Assembly (NCBI RefSeq): GCF_002368415.1
Contig: NZ_AP018290.1
Coordinates: 5,655,614-5,719,613, forward strand
DNA: 64,000 nucleotides
Direction: 5' to 3'
DNA from: Calothrix sp. NIES-4105
GTDB taxonomy: Bacteria; Cyanobacteriota; Cyanobacteriia; Cyanobacteriales; Nostocaceae
The position numbers and the translations under genes were made by a program. The notes beneath the pieces were generated by a model. The model saw only the letters and a program-made list of their open reading frames with translations, was not told the DNA's origin and ran no database searches. Of the stretch, positions 1 through 8,607 are shown piece by piece; the first letter of the stretch is position 1, and each line of letters starts with the position of its first letter.

Positions 1-2
1 GG

Positions 3-656
3 GATAAAATTCACATAATTCCTGGTGGAGTTAACACTGAAAAATTTCAGCCGAATTTATCCAAAACAGGCGCCCGTGAAGCATTAGGTTGGCCGCAAGA
101 CCGTCAAATTCTTTTTACATCACGTCGTTTAGTGCATCGTGTTGGTATAGATAAATTATTGGATGCGGTAGCTGCGATTAAATCTAGAAATCCTGATATT
201 TGGTTAGCAGTAGGGGGGAGAGGTTCAATGCTTGAAACTTTAGTTTCTCAAGCAACCGAGCTTGGTCTTGATAACCACGTTAAATTTATTGGATTTTTAG
301 AAGATGAGTTATTACCTGTAGCATATCAAGCCGCAGACCTAAGTGTAATGCCGAGCCAAGCATTTGAAGGTTTTGGGTTAGCATTAGTCGAGTCACTAGC
401 TTGTGGAACTCCAGTTGTTTGCACACCAGTTGGTGGAATGCCAGAAATATTAGAACCATTCTCACCTGATTTAATTTGTGCTTCGACAACTAGTAGCGCG
501 ATAGCAGAAACTTTAGAACAAGCTTTATTGAAAAAAATTGCAGTTCCATCACCATCACAATGTCGCGAATACGCAACTACTAACTTTGACTGGTCTAAAA
601 TTGCTCTACTTGTGCGCGCGGTGATGTTAGGAGGGGCGGGTTCACCTAAATTTTAG
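3..656 (+). CDS. Glycosyltransferase family 4, C-terminal part (5' end outside window)
   Basis: The reading frame is open from base 3, so the gene enters from the left and the GTG at 132 is only an internal codon. The first visible residues (HIIPGGVNTEKFQP) are the usual inter-domain segment of GT4 enzymes, followed by the GT-B C-terminal Rossmann domain. The segment EGFGLALVESLACGTPVV carries the E-x7-E nucleotide-sugar motif, followed by GGMPEI. GT4 enzymes transfer a sugar from an activated donor, typically in polysaccharide or glycolipid synthesis; the substrate cannot be read from the sequence. The last residues and stop codon lie inside an interspersed repeat (631-688), so the natural C-terminus may have been altered. 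Confidence 0.88.
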   Translation, partial: DKIHIIPGGVNTEKFQPNLSKTGAREALGWPQDRQILFTSRRLVHRVGIDKLLDAVAAIKSRNPDIWLAVGGRGSMLETLVSQATELGLDNHVKFIGFLEDELLPVAYQAADLSVMPSQAFEGFGLALVESLACGTPVVCTPVGGMPEILEPFSPDLICASTTSSAIAETLEQALLKKIAVPSPSQCREYATTNFDWSKIALLVRAVMLGGAGSPKF

Positions 657-688
657 ATTATTTACCAGGATATAGGTAAACCCACGCG
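631..688. repeat. Interspersed palindromic repeat, copy 1
   Basis: About 58 bases beginning GGGGCGGGTTCACCTAAATT and ending AGGTAAACCC. The ends are complementary, so the unit can form a hairpin. An inverted, imperfect second copy lies at 3377-3432, on the other side of the two-gene AAA/TPR unit. This copy supplies the stop codon of the upstream glycosyltransferase gene. Confidence 0.7.
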
Positions 689-704
689 TACAAGAGAGGC
701 GGAG

Positions 705-1970
705 TTATTTTTTGGCTTTTATTGTAGTTAAAAGTGTGGCGACCCAACTTGAGGCAACGGCGCCAACTAAAAACAATGCCATTGGTATAATCCATATTGT
801 GTTAGCCAACGATAGAATAATGCTAAGGCAGCCTAGTACAGCGAGACTAATGGTATAAATTCTCATTGTTTTGCGTGGGAAGCCGATTTCGCAATGAAAG
901 CTTGCTGCTGTTGGAATTAGTAGTAAACCGAAAACAGCAGCGCCAATTAATGCAGTGTTATGATTAGTAAATAAATATACAAAAAAAGATAAAATCGCAA
1001 TACCAAAACAGGCGCCCCAATAGTTAGACTGTAGAATCTCGGTTTCTGTTAGTGCTAAACGTCCGAATTTATCAAAACGTAGTAGGAGAGTAAATAACGG
1101 GTCAATAATCCATGTCAAAATTACAAATAATAGATAGCCTATAGCAACAACAATTACAAGTTGTTTTAACCCGACCTGATTTAATCCTACTAGCAAGAAC
1201 CGCACGGCAAAGTATAAGCCGATTGTAAATACCCAACGGGTTGTATTATTGAGGCGTGATGACCATAAAAAATAGCTCCGCATCAACCGATAGAGAGGGT
1301 TTTGTGCTTTCAGCGCTTCGATTATTCCAGAACGTGCCCATTCCAGGTTCGGATTTAAACGTAATGCTTCGCGGAAATATTCCAAAGCTTTTTGATGAGA
1401 TTTACCGTGAGACAGCAAAATCCAACCACTGGAAGCATAACAAGAAGCATTCAGAGGCGCCGTTGCGATAGCACTTTCTATAACTTCAACTGCTTGATCT
1501 CCTTTACCTAGTTGTGATAGCGACAACGCGCGGTAATTTAAGCATTCAACGTTTTCAGGGTCAATAGCAAGTCCATTTTGTGCGGCATCTAAAGCATCTT
1601 GCCAAAGTTTCTGGTTGTATTTGCATCTTGAAAGTAAAGCAAAATAAGAAGCTTGATAGCAGTTAAGCCGAATTGCTTCGCGTATCGATTTTTCTGCTAA
1701 TTCAAGTTCCCAACGTTCGCATAAAATGCAACTTAATGTATAGTGGGAAAAAGCATCGTCAGGCGCCAATGATATAGCTGTTCCTGCTGCTGCTATGGCT
1801 TCTTGATATCGCTGCTGGTAATTTAAACATAAGCCTAACAAAGCAGTTGCATATGCATCACTTGGTGCCTGTGCCAAAGCTTGCCTTAACTCGCGTTCCG
1901 CCATTTGATAACGCGATTGCTCTATTAATAGTGTTGCGCGTTCAATGTTCACAAAAGTTAATAATCTCAA
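705..1970 (-). CDS. TPR protein with multi-pass membrane C-terminus
   Basis: 421 residues. The first ~230 are tandem tetratricopeptide repeats (for example AERELRQALAQAPSDAYATA and AEKSIREAIRLN). From about residue 240 there are several hydrophobic segments, probably five or six membrane passes. TPRs are protein-docking surfaces; this one would be anchored in a membrane. It lies 9 bases downstream of the AAA+ gene on the same strand, so the two are probably co-transcribed and may act together. No enzymatic motif is visible. Confidence 0.8.
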   Translation of the reverse strand: MRLLTFVNIERATLLIEQSRYQMAERELRQALAQAPSDAYATALLGLCLNYQQRYQEAIAAAGTAISLAPDDAFSHYTLSCILCERWELELAEKSIREAIRLNCYQASYFALLSRCKYNQKLWQDALDAAQNGLAIDPENVECLNYRALSLSQLGKGDQAVEVIESAIATAPLNASCYASSGWILLSHGKSHQKALEYFREALRLNPNLEWARSGIIEALKAQNPLYRLMRSYFLWSSRLNNTTRWVFTIGLYFAVRFLLVGLNQVGLKQLVIVVAIGYLLFVILTWIIDPLFTLLLRFDKFGRLALTETEILQSNYWGACFGIAILSFFVYLFTNHNTALIGAAVFGLLLIPTAASFHCEIGFPRKTMRIYTISLAVLGCLSIILSLANTIWIIPMALFLVGAVASSWVATLLTTIKAKK

Positions 1971-1979
1971 ATTAATAAA

Positions 1980-3338
1980 TTACATTTTTAAATACTTTAA
2001 AATATCATCGTATAGCCCACCTTCGTTCGCATACAAAGCGTAGTTACGCGCGCTCTGAAACCACTCTTTTGTAGATGGTTTAATACTACTAGCAACAGAT
2101 AATAAATCTTTTGTCGTTAATGGTTTGGGAATACCTATTTTAATTGCTTCTTGCAACTTCCGCTCGACTGCTATATCCACAACTGCTTTTAAATCGGCGC
2201 CTGAGAAATGCTCAGTCTTTTTACTAATAAGCTCATAATCAATTGCACTGACAGGTTTACCACTACACAGCAACAGTAAAATCTCAACTCTAGCTCTTGC
2301 ATCTGGTGGTGGAATAAACAATATTCGTGAAAACCTACTAGGACGACGAAACGCTGGGTCTAAATGCCACGGAGCGTTAGTTGCAGCTAAAATCAATACG
2401 CCTTCGTTCGATGTTTTTACTCCATCTAGTTCGGAGAGAAACTGGTTAATAACCATACGACTAGAACTTTGCCGCATATCAGTACGGTTAGCGGCAAGAG
2501 CATCTACTTCGTCAAAAAATAACACGCTTGGTTTTGACGCGCGAGCGTTTTCAAAGATAGAGTGGAGATTGCGCTCGCTGTTTCCTAACCACATATCAAG
2601 AATATCATTTATACCAACTGCTATAAAGCTGGAATTAATTTCGCCTGCTGTCGCGCGTGCGAGATATGTTTTACCACATCCTGGAGGACCATAAAGTAAA
2701 ATTCCACCACCTATGGTTTTGCCGTAAGCTCGATATAATTCGGGTTGTTTGAGAGGATAAATAATCTTAAGGCGAATTTCATCTTTAACTGTATCCATTC
2801 CCCCAACATCTCGAAACGAAATTTGGGGGCTTTCAATATTACCATTTGGAATTTGTGTATCGGCGCCAATGCTTACCCGTATCTTACCGTCAACGATTTC
2901 GTTTACTTCGTCCTGCTCCCTGAGTACTTCATTTGATATACCCAAACGGTCAGCAAAATCTTTGTCAGCAATAGATTCATCAATTGCTGTCGCGTAGCGA
3001 TATTGGCTAACTGCTTGTTGTATGGCGCCTGCATTTAATAGTAAACGCGCGTGGAGTAAATACGCTCCGGCAGGGCAGTCAGCGCTTTTAAGTAAATCTT
3101 CGATAACTACCAACGATGGTGAGTACTTGCCCTGCTGAAAAAAAACTGTCGCCAAACCAAGTTTTAATATAGTGTCTCCTGGTTTAAACATTAGCGCCTG
3201 ACGGTATTCTTGCTCGGCTTCTGTATACTGCTCCATACTCAACAACACTTCTGCTAAATGTTGCCTGAGTGGAACGTTATCAGGAGAAAACTTAAGCGCT
3301 TCGCGCAGTGCCCGCACCGTATTCGGACTGGTAGTCAT
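1980..3338 (-). CDS. AAA+ ATPase with N-terminal TPR repeats
   Basis: 452 residues. The N-terminal ~120 are TPR-like helical repeats (EAEQEYRQALMFKPGD). The AAA module starts near residue 174 (FRDVGGMDTVKDEI) with Walker A GPPGCGKT at 217-224, Walker B VLFFDEVD at 272-279, sensor-1 region LAATNAPW, and the arginines of the second region of homology in FRRPSRFSRI. It belongs to the single-ring CDC48/katanin/SpoVK-like classic AAA group, which remodels proteins using ATP. The TPR part could recruit clients. The TPR-membrane protein follows immediately, suggesting an operon. The client is unknown. Confidence 0.87.
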   Translation of the reverse strand: MTTSPNTVRALREALKFSPDNVPLRQHLAEVLLSMEQYTEAEQEYRQALMFKPGDTILKLGLATVFFQQGKYSPSLVVIEDLLKSADCPAGAYLLHARLLLNAGAIQQAVSQYRYATAIDESIADKDFADRLGISNEVLREQDEVNEIVDGKIRVSIGADTQIPNGNIESPQISFRDVGGMDTVKDEIRLKIIYPLKQPELYRAYGKTIGGGILLYGPPGCGKTYLARATAGEINSSFIAVGINDILDMWLGNSERNLHSIFENARASKPSVLFFDEVDALAANRTDMRQSSSRMVINQFLSELDGVKTSNEGVLILAATNAPWHLDPAFRRPSRFSRILFIPPPDARARVEILLLLCSGKPVSAIDYELISKKTEHFSGADLKAVVDIAVERKLQEAIKIGIPKPLTTKDLLSVASSIKPSTKEWFQSARNYALYANEGGLYDDILKYLKM

Positions 3339-3376
3339 ATAGATTAATAGATTTAAGCAATTATAAAAAAGGAATG

Positions 3377-3432
3377 GAGGGGCGGGTTTATCTATATTCT
3401 GGTGAATAATTAAAATTTAGGTTAACCTGCCC
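3377..3432. repeat. Interspersed palindromic repeat, copy 2 (inverted relative to copy 1)
   Basis: On the minus strand this reads nearly the same as 631-688: gggcaggttaacctaaattt, then an accag core, then ataaacccgcccc. It lies just upstream of the AAA+ start codon. Because each unit is itself a partial palindrome, orientation means little. Confidence 0.65.
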
Positions 3433-3533
3433 GTACTATCATAAGCAATTAAAAATCTAACGTTAGAACCTAAAACAGGCTGTAACGCATACGTAGCAAG
3501 CGTTTAATCGCTGCGAAATTTTCTTTTTAGTCT

Positions 3534-4295
3534 TCAATCACACGCTGATTCCATTGTAATATAAGTAACATCACGTTCTGATTCAAATTGCTTCAATTCT
3601 TCCCAAAACTCTTGTTCTAATGGCTCTGGCAATACTAAAGCTGTGTCAATAAATTTATACAGGTTACGGACATCTTGCTCTAAGAACGCTTTTTCATAAA
3701 GTCGATGAGTCAACTTGGTTTTCCAGACTTTACGCTCTAGAGGCGCCTGTTTTGTGTTTTGCGCTTGTAAATGCGCCATAATGACATTGGCAAATGGGTT
3801 AGTGCTGGCTTCTAACTCTTTCCAACGCTTTTTACTGTTAAAATCTAAAAGCTTCAGGTTTTGAAAGCTAAATTCTATGTAACTACCGAACTCTTTATGA
3901 CCTAAACTAAATTGTTTGGGGCGCCAATTTTTATCGTCATCGCATAAAATCACTAAAGGATAGGGGTGTTTACCATAACGCTCAAAAACCCCATAATTTA
4001 TCTTATACATCTTACTTGGTAACTCTTCAAAGTATCCTCCTTGGACTTGAAGATGTATCATCATCCATTCTTCTTCTTGTTGATTAAGCCAGACTCTAAC
4101 TAACTTACTCGTATATCCCTGATTAAATTCAACATAGCGAGTCATTTGCTCAAAATCATCATTTAACAACTCATACGGAAGCTCTAAGTCAATCCCCGCA
4201 GAAATATCAGGAAGAAACTTTATCATGTCAATAAAATATGCTTCTATAATTTCATCCCACGCACTTCCATAATTAATACGTTTATCATTATTCAT
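3534..4295 (-). CDS. Rpn/YhgA-like PD-(D/E)XK family protein, probably catalytically dead
   Basis: 253 residues, same family as the 5924-6892 product. Shared landmarks are SAWDEIIEAYF at the N-terminus, LAILCD/LVILCDDDKNW in the middle, FANVIMAHLQAQ and LYEKAFLEQDVRNLYKFID. Family members are PD-(D/E)XK nucleases or transposase-like proteins. In the paralog the presumed active-site segments read ADKLVKV and IHIEIQ. Here they read TSKLVRV and IHLQVQ, so the Asp is Ser and the Glu is Gln. The C-terminal DUF4351 helix domain of the paralog is also absent. I infer a non-catalytic homolog. Start ATG at 4295 fits the family N-terminus. Confidence 0.75.
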   Translation of the reverse strand: MNNDKRINYGSAWDEIIEAYFIDMIKFLPDISAGIDLELPYELLNDDFEQMTRYVEFNQGYTSKLVRVWLNQQEEEWMMIHLQVQGGYFEELPSKMYKINYGVFERYGKHPYPLVILCDDDKNWRPKQFSLGHKEFGSYIEFSFQNLKLLDFNSKKRWKELEASTNPFANVIMAHLQAQNTKQAPLERKVWKTKLTHRLYEKAFLEQDVRNLYKFIDTALVLPEPLEQEFWEELKQFESERDVTYITMESACD

Positions 4296-4396
4296 AAAAC
4301 AAGCTTATTTTTATTTAGATTTTTAGTTTATATTATAACCATAATCAAAAACAAGATTCCCAAAGAAGTCGCGAATCTTAAGATAAGTAAACTTAT

Positions 4397-5317
4397 ATGA
4401 ACTTAGATTACAATCAGATTTTGGCAGAATCCTCATGTGTAACAACTCATTCCAAAAGATTAGATGAAATTTATAATTCATTGAAAGATATCGCTAAACC
4501 TGAAAAAAATGCAATTGTCGAAGCAATTGGCTTAAATCCCAACACAAACCCTGATACAATTAAAAGTATTTTCCAAAGATATGGGGGAATGGCAGATAAA
4601 ATCATCCAGCATAACTCAGCTATACCCCTACTACAACTATCGAAACCTGAAATACTTAAAGAGTGGATAGAAGAAAGAAGCAATCCAATATTTTACAATG
4701 TAAATACTTCGCTTTTACTTCAAGAAATAGCACTTTCCACTAAAAATAAAAAAGTATACGCAAACCTTGCTAACTCGAAGCATGTAGCAAAAGAAATTAT
4801 AGAAGCTATAGCAAAGGATATAGATTTCTCAGTAAAGGCTAACAATGAAGAAGAATTACGATTAAGACAAGAGCTAATAAAAAATCTACATACTCCTTTT
4901 AAACTACTATTACAGGTAGTACAAAAACGGCACCAGATTTATAACTACGAAAACGAAAATGCCTGGATAAATATTAACTCTTGTCAACACAAAAAACAAG
5001 AAGTAATCAAATTATTTAAGTCATTAAATACTCCCAAAAAAGCCTGGGCTGAAAAAATGGTAGGGAAAATAGAAGCTTTACTAACTAAATCGAAACTTGA
5101 AGGCGCCCTTCATGAAGGTAAAGACGGATACCAAAGTTTTGTATATGAAGATTACAGGATTGAAGTAGTGCCGAAAGCTGGAATTAAAGCTTTATGTGAA
5201 GGCACCACTTACGTTTCAAAAAGAGTTATTTTTAACTACGACATAGAATCACTTCAAGTATTTGTAAGTCTGCCAACCGAAGATGATATAGAATTTTGGG
5301 ATAATGTTTCTATGTGA
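4397..5317 (+). CDS. Hypothetical protein, 306 residues
   Basis: Not recognised. A soluble, Lys/Glu/Asn-rich, mostly helical protein without signal peptide or membrane segments. The N-terminal third has short helical units with NPxTxP-type turns (LNPNTNPDTI, ILKEWIEERSNP), which recall HEAT/LRV-like solenoid repeats, but this is weak. The C-terminal ~80 residues look beta-rich (YRIEVVPKAGIKALCEG) and could be a separate domain. It is transcribed divergently from the upstream Rpn-like gene and converges on the Rpn fragment downstream, with a hairpin between. Confidence 0.6.
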   Translation: MNLDYNQILAESSCVTTHSKRLDEIYNSLKDIAKPEKNAIVEAIGLNPNTNPDTIKSIFQRYGGMADKIIQHNSAIPLLQLSKPEILKEWIEERSNPIFYNVNTSLLLQEIALSTKNKKVYANLANSKHVAKEIIEAIAKDIDFSVKANNEEELRLRQELIKNLHTPFKLLLQVVQKRHQIYNYENENAWININSCQHKKQEVIKLFKSLNTPKKAWAEKMVGKIEALLTKSKLEGALHEGKDGYQSFVYEDYRIEVVPKAGIKALCEGTTYVSKRVIFNYDIESLQVFVSLPTEDDIEFWDNVSM

Positions 5318-5330
5318 AAGTTGCCTTACT

Positions 5331-5364
5331 TGGTTGGGTGGAGCGGCTTAGAGCTTCCCAACCA
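5331..5364. terminator. Hairpin between convergent genes
   Basis: TGGTTGGG at 5331-5338 pairs with CCCAACCA at 5357-5364. It lies between the stop codons of two convergent reading frames and could terminate transcription in both directions. There is no clear U-run. Confidence 0.45.
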
Positions 5365-5381
5365 CATAAGTAGGCGCCAAC

Positions 5382-5711
5382 CTATGATTGATTTTGCTGT
5401 AACCACTGTGATAAATCGTCGGCGCTTGTAAAATCAAGTAAAGCTTCGCTAAGTGCTTCTAACTGAGCAAGCGTTAAAGACTCAATTTGCGCGCGTACAG
5501 GGAGCGAAAGTTGTCCCAACCGCTTTTGTAGCTGTCGTAGAACTACTGACAGTTCTCCTTCAACTCGCCCTTCAACTCGCCCTTCAACTCGCCCTTCAAC
5601 CAGTCCTTCCTGTTTGCCGCGATCATAGCCAATGCGTTCACCTGTAGTTATGTAAGGCATACTCTGCTCCTGTTCAAATTGCTTAAAATCTTCCCAAGAT
5701 TTGTTTTCCAA
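5382..5711 (-). pseudogene. Rpn/DUF4351 nuclease gene fragment (3' part only)
   Basis: 109 codons nearly identical to the C-terminal part of the neighbouring full-length gene (5924-6892): SWEDFKQFEQEQSMPYITTG, then ERIGYDRGKQEGLVEG, then the DUF4351 helices (LSVVLRQLQKRLGQLSLP). The catalytic N-terminal ~220 residues are missing. This copy has three extra in-frame 12-base units (repeated VEGR), a tandem expansion absent from the parent. Probably a partial tandem duplication of about 320 bases. Confidence 0.8.
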
Positions 5712-5923
5712 CCATAAGTAGCAATATCATAACTGCAGACTGACACCTCGAATTTAACTATACTCGATAAAATTTTTGGGTTACGCTTTACTTATCACAT
5801 TATGTATAAATGGTTGAACTTATAATGCCCATAAAAAGTATCAAGGTAAAAGACTTAAAACAAGTAATTAAATCAAAGGGGTAAAGAACAAAGTTAGACC
5901 CTTCCCCTTTTTATCATGCCAAC

Positions 5924-6892
5924 CTATGATTGATTTTGCTGCAACCACTGTGATAAATCGTCGGTACCTGTAAAATCAAGTAAAGCTTCGCTAAGTGCTT
6001 CTAACTGAGCAAGCGTTAAAGACTCAATTTGCGCGCGTACAGGGAGTGAAAGTTGTCCCAACCGCTTTTGTAGCTGTCGTAGAACTACTGACAGTTCTCC
6101 TTCAACCAGTCCTTCTTGTTTGCCGCGATCATAGCCAATGCGTTCACCTGTAGTTATATAAGGCATACTCTGCTCCTGTTCAAATTGCTTAAAATCTTCC
6201 CAAAACTCGTTTTCTAGTTCTTTTGGTAATATCATAACCCAGTCTATAAATGTATAGAGGTTACGAATATCTTGTTCGTCTAGCCCCTGCTCGTAAAGCC
6301 TACGAATAAGGGCAAATTTCCACTCTTTTCGCTTTCCTGGTTTTTTGAGCGTCTCCTGTGTTTTTAGGTGTGCCATAACGACATTGGCAAAAATGTTATC
6401 GCTTGCTTCTAACTGTTTCCATCGTCTTTGATATTTCAAGAGCTTGACGGTGCCAAATTTGAAGTATTGAACTGTGTCGTTGTGAATGAAAGAGAAAGTA
6501 TCAGGATTCCAGTTTTTATTAGAATCGCATAAAATTGCTAGGCTGATTGCTGACTGTTTGTATAGGTCAAGAATTCGGAAGTTATAAGTGAACATTCGCA
6601 GCTCAAATTCGTCTTCTTTCTCTGCTTGAATTTCAATATGTATTAATAGCCAAGTGTCTTTACCAGAGAGAAGACGAACCTTAACTAGCTTGTCAGCATA
6701 TCTTTTTCCTTGTTTCGCAGACCTGGATATCGCCTGAAATTCTTTGTCTAAAAATTCGTAGGGAACATTCCAATCAATAGTTGCAGCTGTATTAGGGAAG
6801 AAGAACTTTATCGCTTGAGGAAAATATGCTTCTAGAATCTGCTTCCAGGGGCTATCATAATCCGCGCGTTGCTTTTTCTTAGTCATACACAT
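5924..6892 (-). CDS. Rpn family recombination-promoting nuclease with DUF4351
   Basis: 322 residues; the codon at 6886 is an alternative start two residues in. The N-terminal ~220 residues are the Rpn/YhgA PD-(D/E)XK-like region, with candidate catalytic residues in ADKLVKV and IHIEIQ. The last ~60 residues are the DUF4351 helical domain, preceded by a charged GKQEGLVEGE linker. Family members are DNA endonucleases linked to recombination or transposon-like behaviour. Unlike the copy at 3534-4295, the active-site residues look intact. An adjacent truncated copy and a diverged paralog show the family is amplifying locally. Confidence 0.83.
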   Translation of the reverse strand: MCMTKKKQRADYDSPWKQILEAYFPQAIKFFFPNTAATIDWNVPYEFLDKEFQAISRSAKQGKRYADKLVKVRLLSGKDTWLLIHIEIQAEKEDEFELRMFTYNFRILDLYKQSAISLAILCDSNKNWNPDTFSFIHNDTVQYFKFGTVKLLKYQRRWKQLEASDNIFANVVMAHLKTQETLKKPGKRKEWKFALIRRLYEQGLDEQDIRNLYTFIDWVMILPKELENEFWEDFKQFEQEQSMPYITTGERIGYDRGKQEGLVEGELSVVLRQLQKRLGQLSLPVRAQIESLTLAQLEALSEALLDFTGTDDLSQWLQQNQS

Positions 6893-7242
6893 GTTTTGGT
6901 AGTGCAGATGTTCCGAGTTTATAGTATTAGGCGCCGGATTACTATATGTTTATGTATTGATTTATAAAGGTTTTTAAGTATTATTGATTACATTAAGGTG
7001 TTGAATAGAACGGGCTTTCTCTGCCCATTCCACAAGATTTACACTCTTATTCCTACTTATATTGCTTAATTAATCTTGTCTCTGTACAGACGTGATTAAT
7101 CACGTCTCTACGTCTCTGTGGTAAAAATAATTATTATCACTTCGGCACAGAGAAACAGAGTTATAACCTTTTAATTTGATTTTTACCTGGTACAATAGTG
7201 TTACTTCGCAGATAGTGTAAGTGATTGATGAGGTAGAGAAGC
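6893..7242. other. Intergenic region with a 20-base palindrome
   Basis: No gene seen. It holds AGACGTGATTAATCACGTCT at 7088-7107, a member of the GTAGAGACGCG-type palindrome family scattered through the window, followed by short CTCTGTG/CACAGAG-type repeats. The promoter of the 7243 operon should lie in the last ~100 bases; no convincing -35/-10 pair was picked out. Confidence 0.6.
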
Positions 7243-8151
7243 ATGTCACGTTATTGCTTAAAAACAATCAAATCTTTTGGATTTACTCAAAAAATGATTG
7301 ACCAATATTTAGGTCAACCGACAATTGTTAATAATCCTCATTACAAATGCGCTGCACCGATGAAACTGTGGGAGCGTGACTTAGTAGATAAAGTGCGAGA
7401 AGAAAAAAAGGACGAGTTAGAAGTAAATTTGGCGAAACGTGCGAAAATATTAGAAGCTAAGGACAAAAGAAAGTCCGCGAAGCGTTCTTTATTAGGCTTC
7501 TATCTTGAAAATTATAGCTATAAGCTTAATGAATATTATGCCTGTAGGTTAATTGAAATAGCATTTAAAACTGGCGCTATATCCATTTCTGTATTTGAGT
7601 CTGATGATTTAACGATCAATTCAATAGCTGGATACTTAGCGGATGAAGAAGAAGCACGTATCCGAAAGGAATTTGCAGCTTCGGATAAGGTTTATACAAA
7701 AGTTTATCCTTTAATAAAAGATGCTTTAAAGTCATCTGAGTTAGTATTGGAATGTGTTAAAAATATACAAAACATCATCGAAGATTGGGAACGCGAGGAG
7801 CAACAAAAAGCTGAAAAGCAAAAACTTGAGCGTTTGCGTATTAAACTTATACAGCAATCTTTCTTCGAGTACATAGAACAGAACTTCGACAGCTTTTTTG
7901 CTTACGCATCTATTAACCCAAACGCTATTCAAGAGCCAGGAGTTAATGCTTCAAAGAAGAAGAACAAGCAGCTAAAACGCAATGTAAATTATGTGTGGTC
8001 ACGTATTCAAAATTACGCGAGAAGTCAAAATCCTAACTTTGCTAATGCTCCCACTATTCCAAATTGCGGTAAATTTTACCAACAAATCTCATCATATGTC
8101 AATAGAGTTTTACAAGAAAAACAGGAAATGATTAAATCAGCTAAAGATTAG
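7243..8151 (+). CDS. Unknown protein, first gene of a Thg1/kinase operon
   Basis: 302 residues, no family assigned. The N-terminal 50 residues form a compact block, with GFTQKMIDQYLGQP followed by NNPHYKCAAPMKLW, containing one Cys, one His and conserved-looking Pro and Tyr. A charged helix follows (KVREEKKDELEVNLAKRAKI), then a middle region, then a long helical Lys/Glu/Gln segment (EEQQKAEKQKLERLRI). The C-terminal ~60 residues are basic. No membrane segment or signal. It ends 6 bases before the kinase-like gene, itself overlapping the Thg1-like gene, so the three are almost certainly one operon. A role in RNA binding or end processing is inference from context only. Confidence 0.75.
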   Translation: MSRYCLKTIKSFGFTQKMIDQYLGQPTIVNNPHYKCAAPMKLWERDLVDKVREEKKDELEVNLAKRAKILEAKDKRKSAKRSLLGFYLENYSYKLNEYYACRLIEIAFKTGAISISVFESDDLTINSIAGYLADEEEARIRKEFAASDKVYTKVYPLIKDALKSSELVLECVKNIQNIIEDWEREEQQKAEKQKLERLRIKLIQQSFFEYIEQNFDSFFAYASINPNAIQEPGVNASKKKNKQLKRNVNYVWSRIQNYARSQNPNFANAPTIPNCGKFYQQISSYVNRVLQEKQEMIKSAKD

Positions 8152-8157
8152 GCAATT

Positions 8158-8607
8158 ATGGAGGCAATTATATTTATAGGACTTCAAGGCGCCGGGAAAT
8201 CAACTTTTTACCGTGAACGGTTGTTAAATACCCATATGCGTATTAATTTAGACATGCTCAAAACAAGACACCGTGAGCAAATATTTCTCAAAGCTTGTTT
8301 AGAAGCAAAACAGCGGTTTATTGTTGATAATACCAACCCAACACCTCAAGAAAGAAGTCGTTATATATTGCCAGCCAAAGAAAATCACTTTCGAGTTGTT
8401 GCTTATTACTTTGACTCCCATTTAGAAGAATGTAAACAACGTAACAGTCAGCGTATAGGAAAAAAAAGAATACCGCTTGTTGGACTAATAGGCACATATA
8501 AAAGGTTAGTTTTACCAACATGGGAAGAAGGGTTTGACGGAATATACTCGGTTAAAACATGTAAAAACTATTTATTTACGGTTGAGGAATGGCAACGTGA
8601 AATTTGA
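8158..8607 (+). CDS. Small P-loop kinase, polynucleotide-kinase-like
   Basis: 149 residues, a minimal AAA_33/zeta-toxin-type kinase fold. Walker A is GLQGAGKST at residues 8-16; INLDML follows with a candidate general-base Asp. DNTNPTPQERSRYI closely parallels DATNVQPEDRKEYI in the kinase module of Pnkp encoded at 44010 in this window. RNSQRIGKKRIP is a likely phosphate-binding lid. The family phosphorylates 5'-OH ends of RNA or DNA, or small molecules. With Thg1-like downstream, an RNA 5'-end kinase is a reasonable inference. The gene overlaps the next by 11 bases. Confidence 0.82.
   Translation: MEAIIFIGLQGAGKSTFYRERLLNTHMRINLDMLKTRHREQIFLKACLEAKQRFIVDNTNPTPQERSRYILPAKENHFRVVAYYFDSHLEECKQRNSQRIGKKRIPLVGLIGTYKRLVLPTWEEGFDGIYSVKTCKNYLFTVEEWQREI

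Noticed and set aside
8534-8596. Upstream start for the Thg1-like gene
   Set aside because: It would overlap the kinase gene by 74 bases and add residues without homology; the GTG at 8597 has a suitable GAGG.
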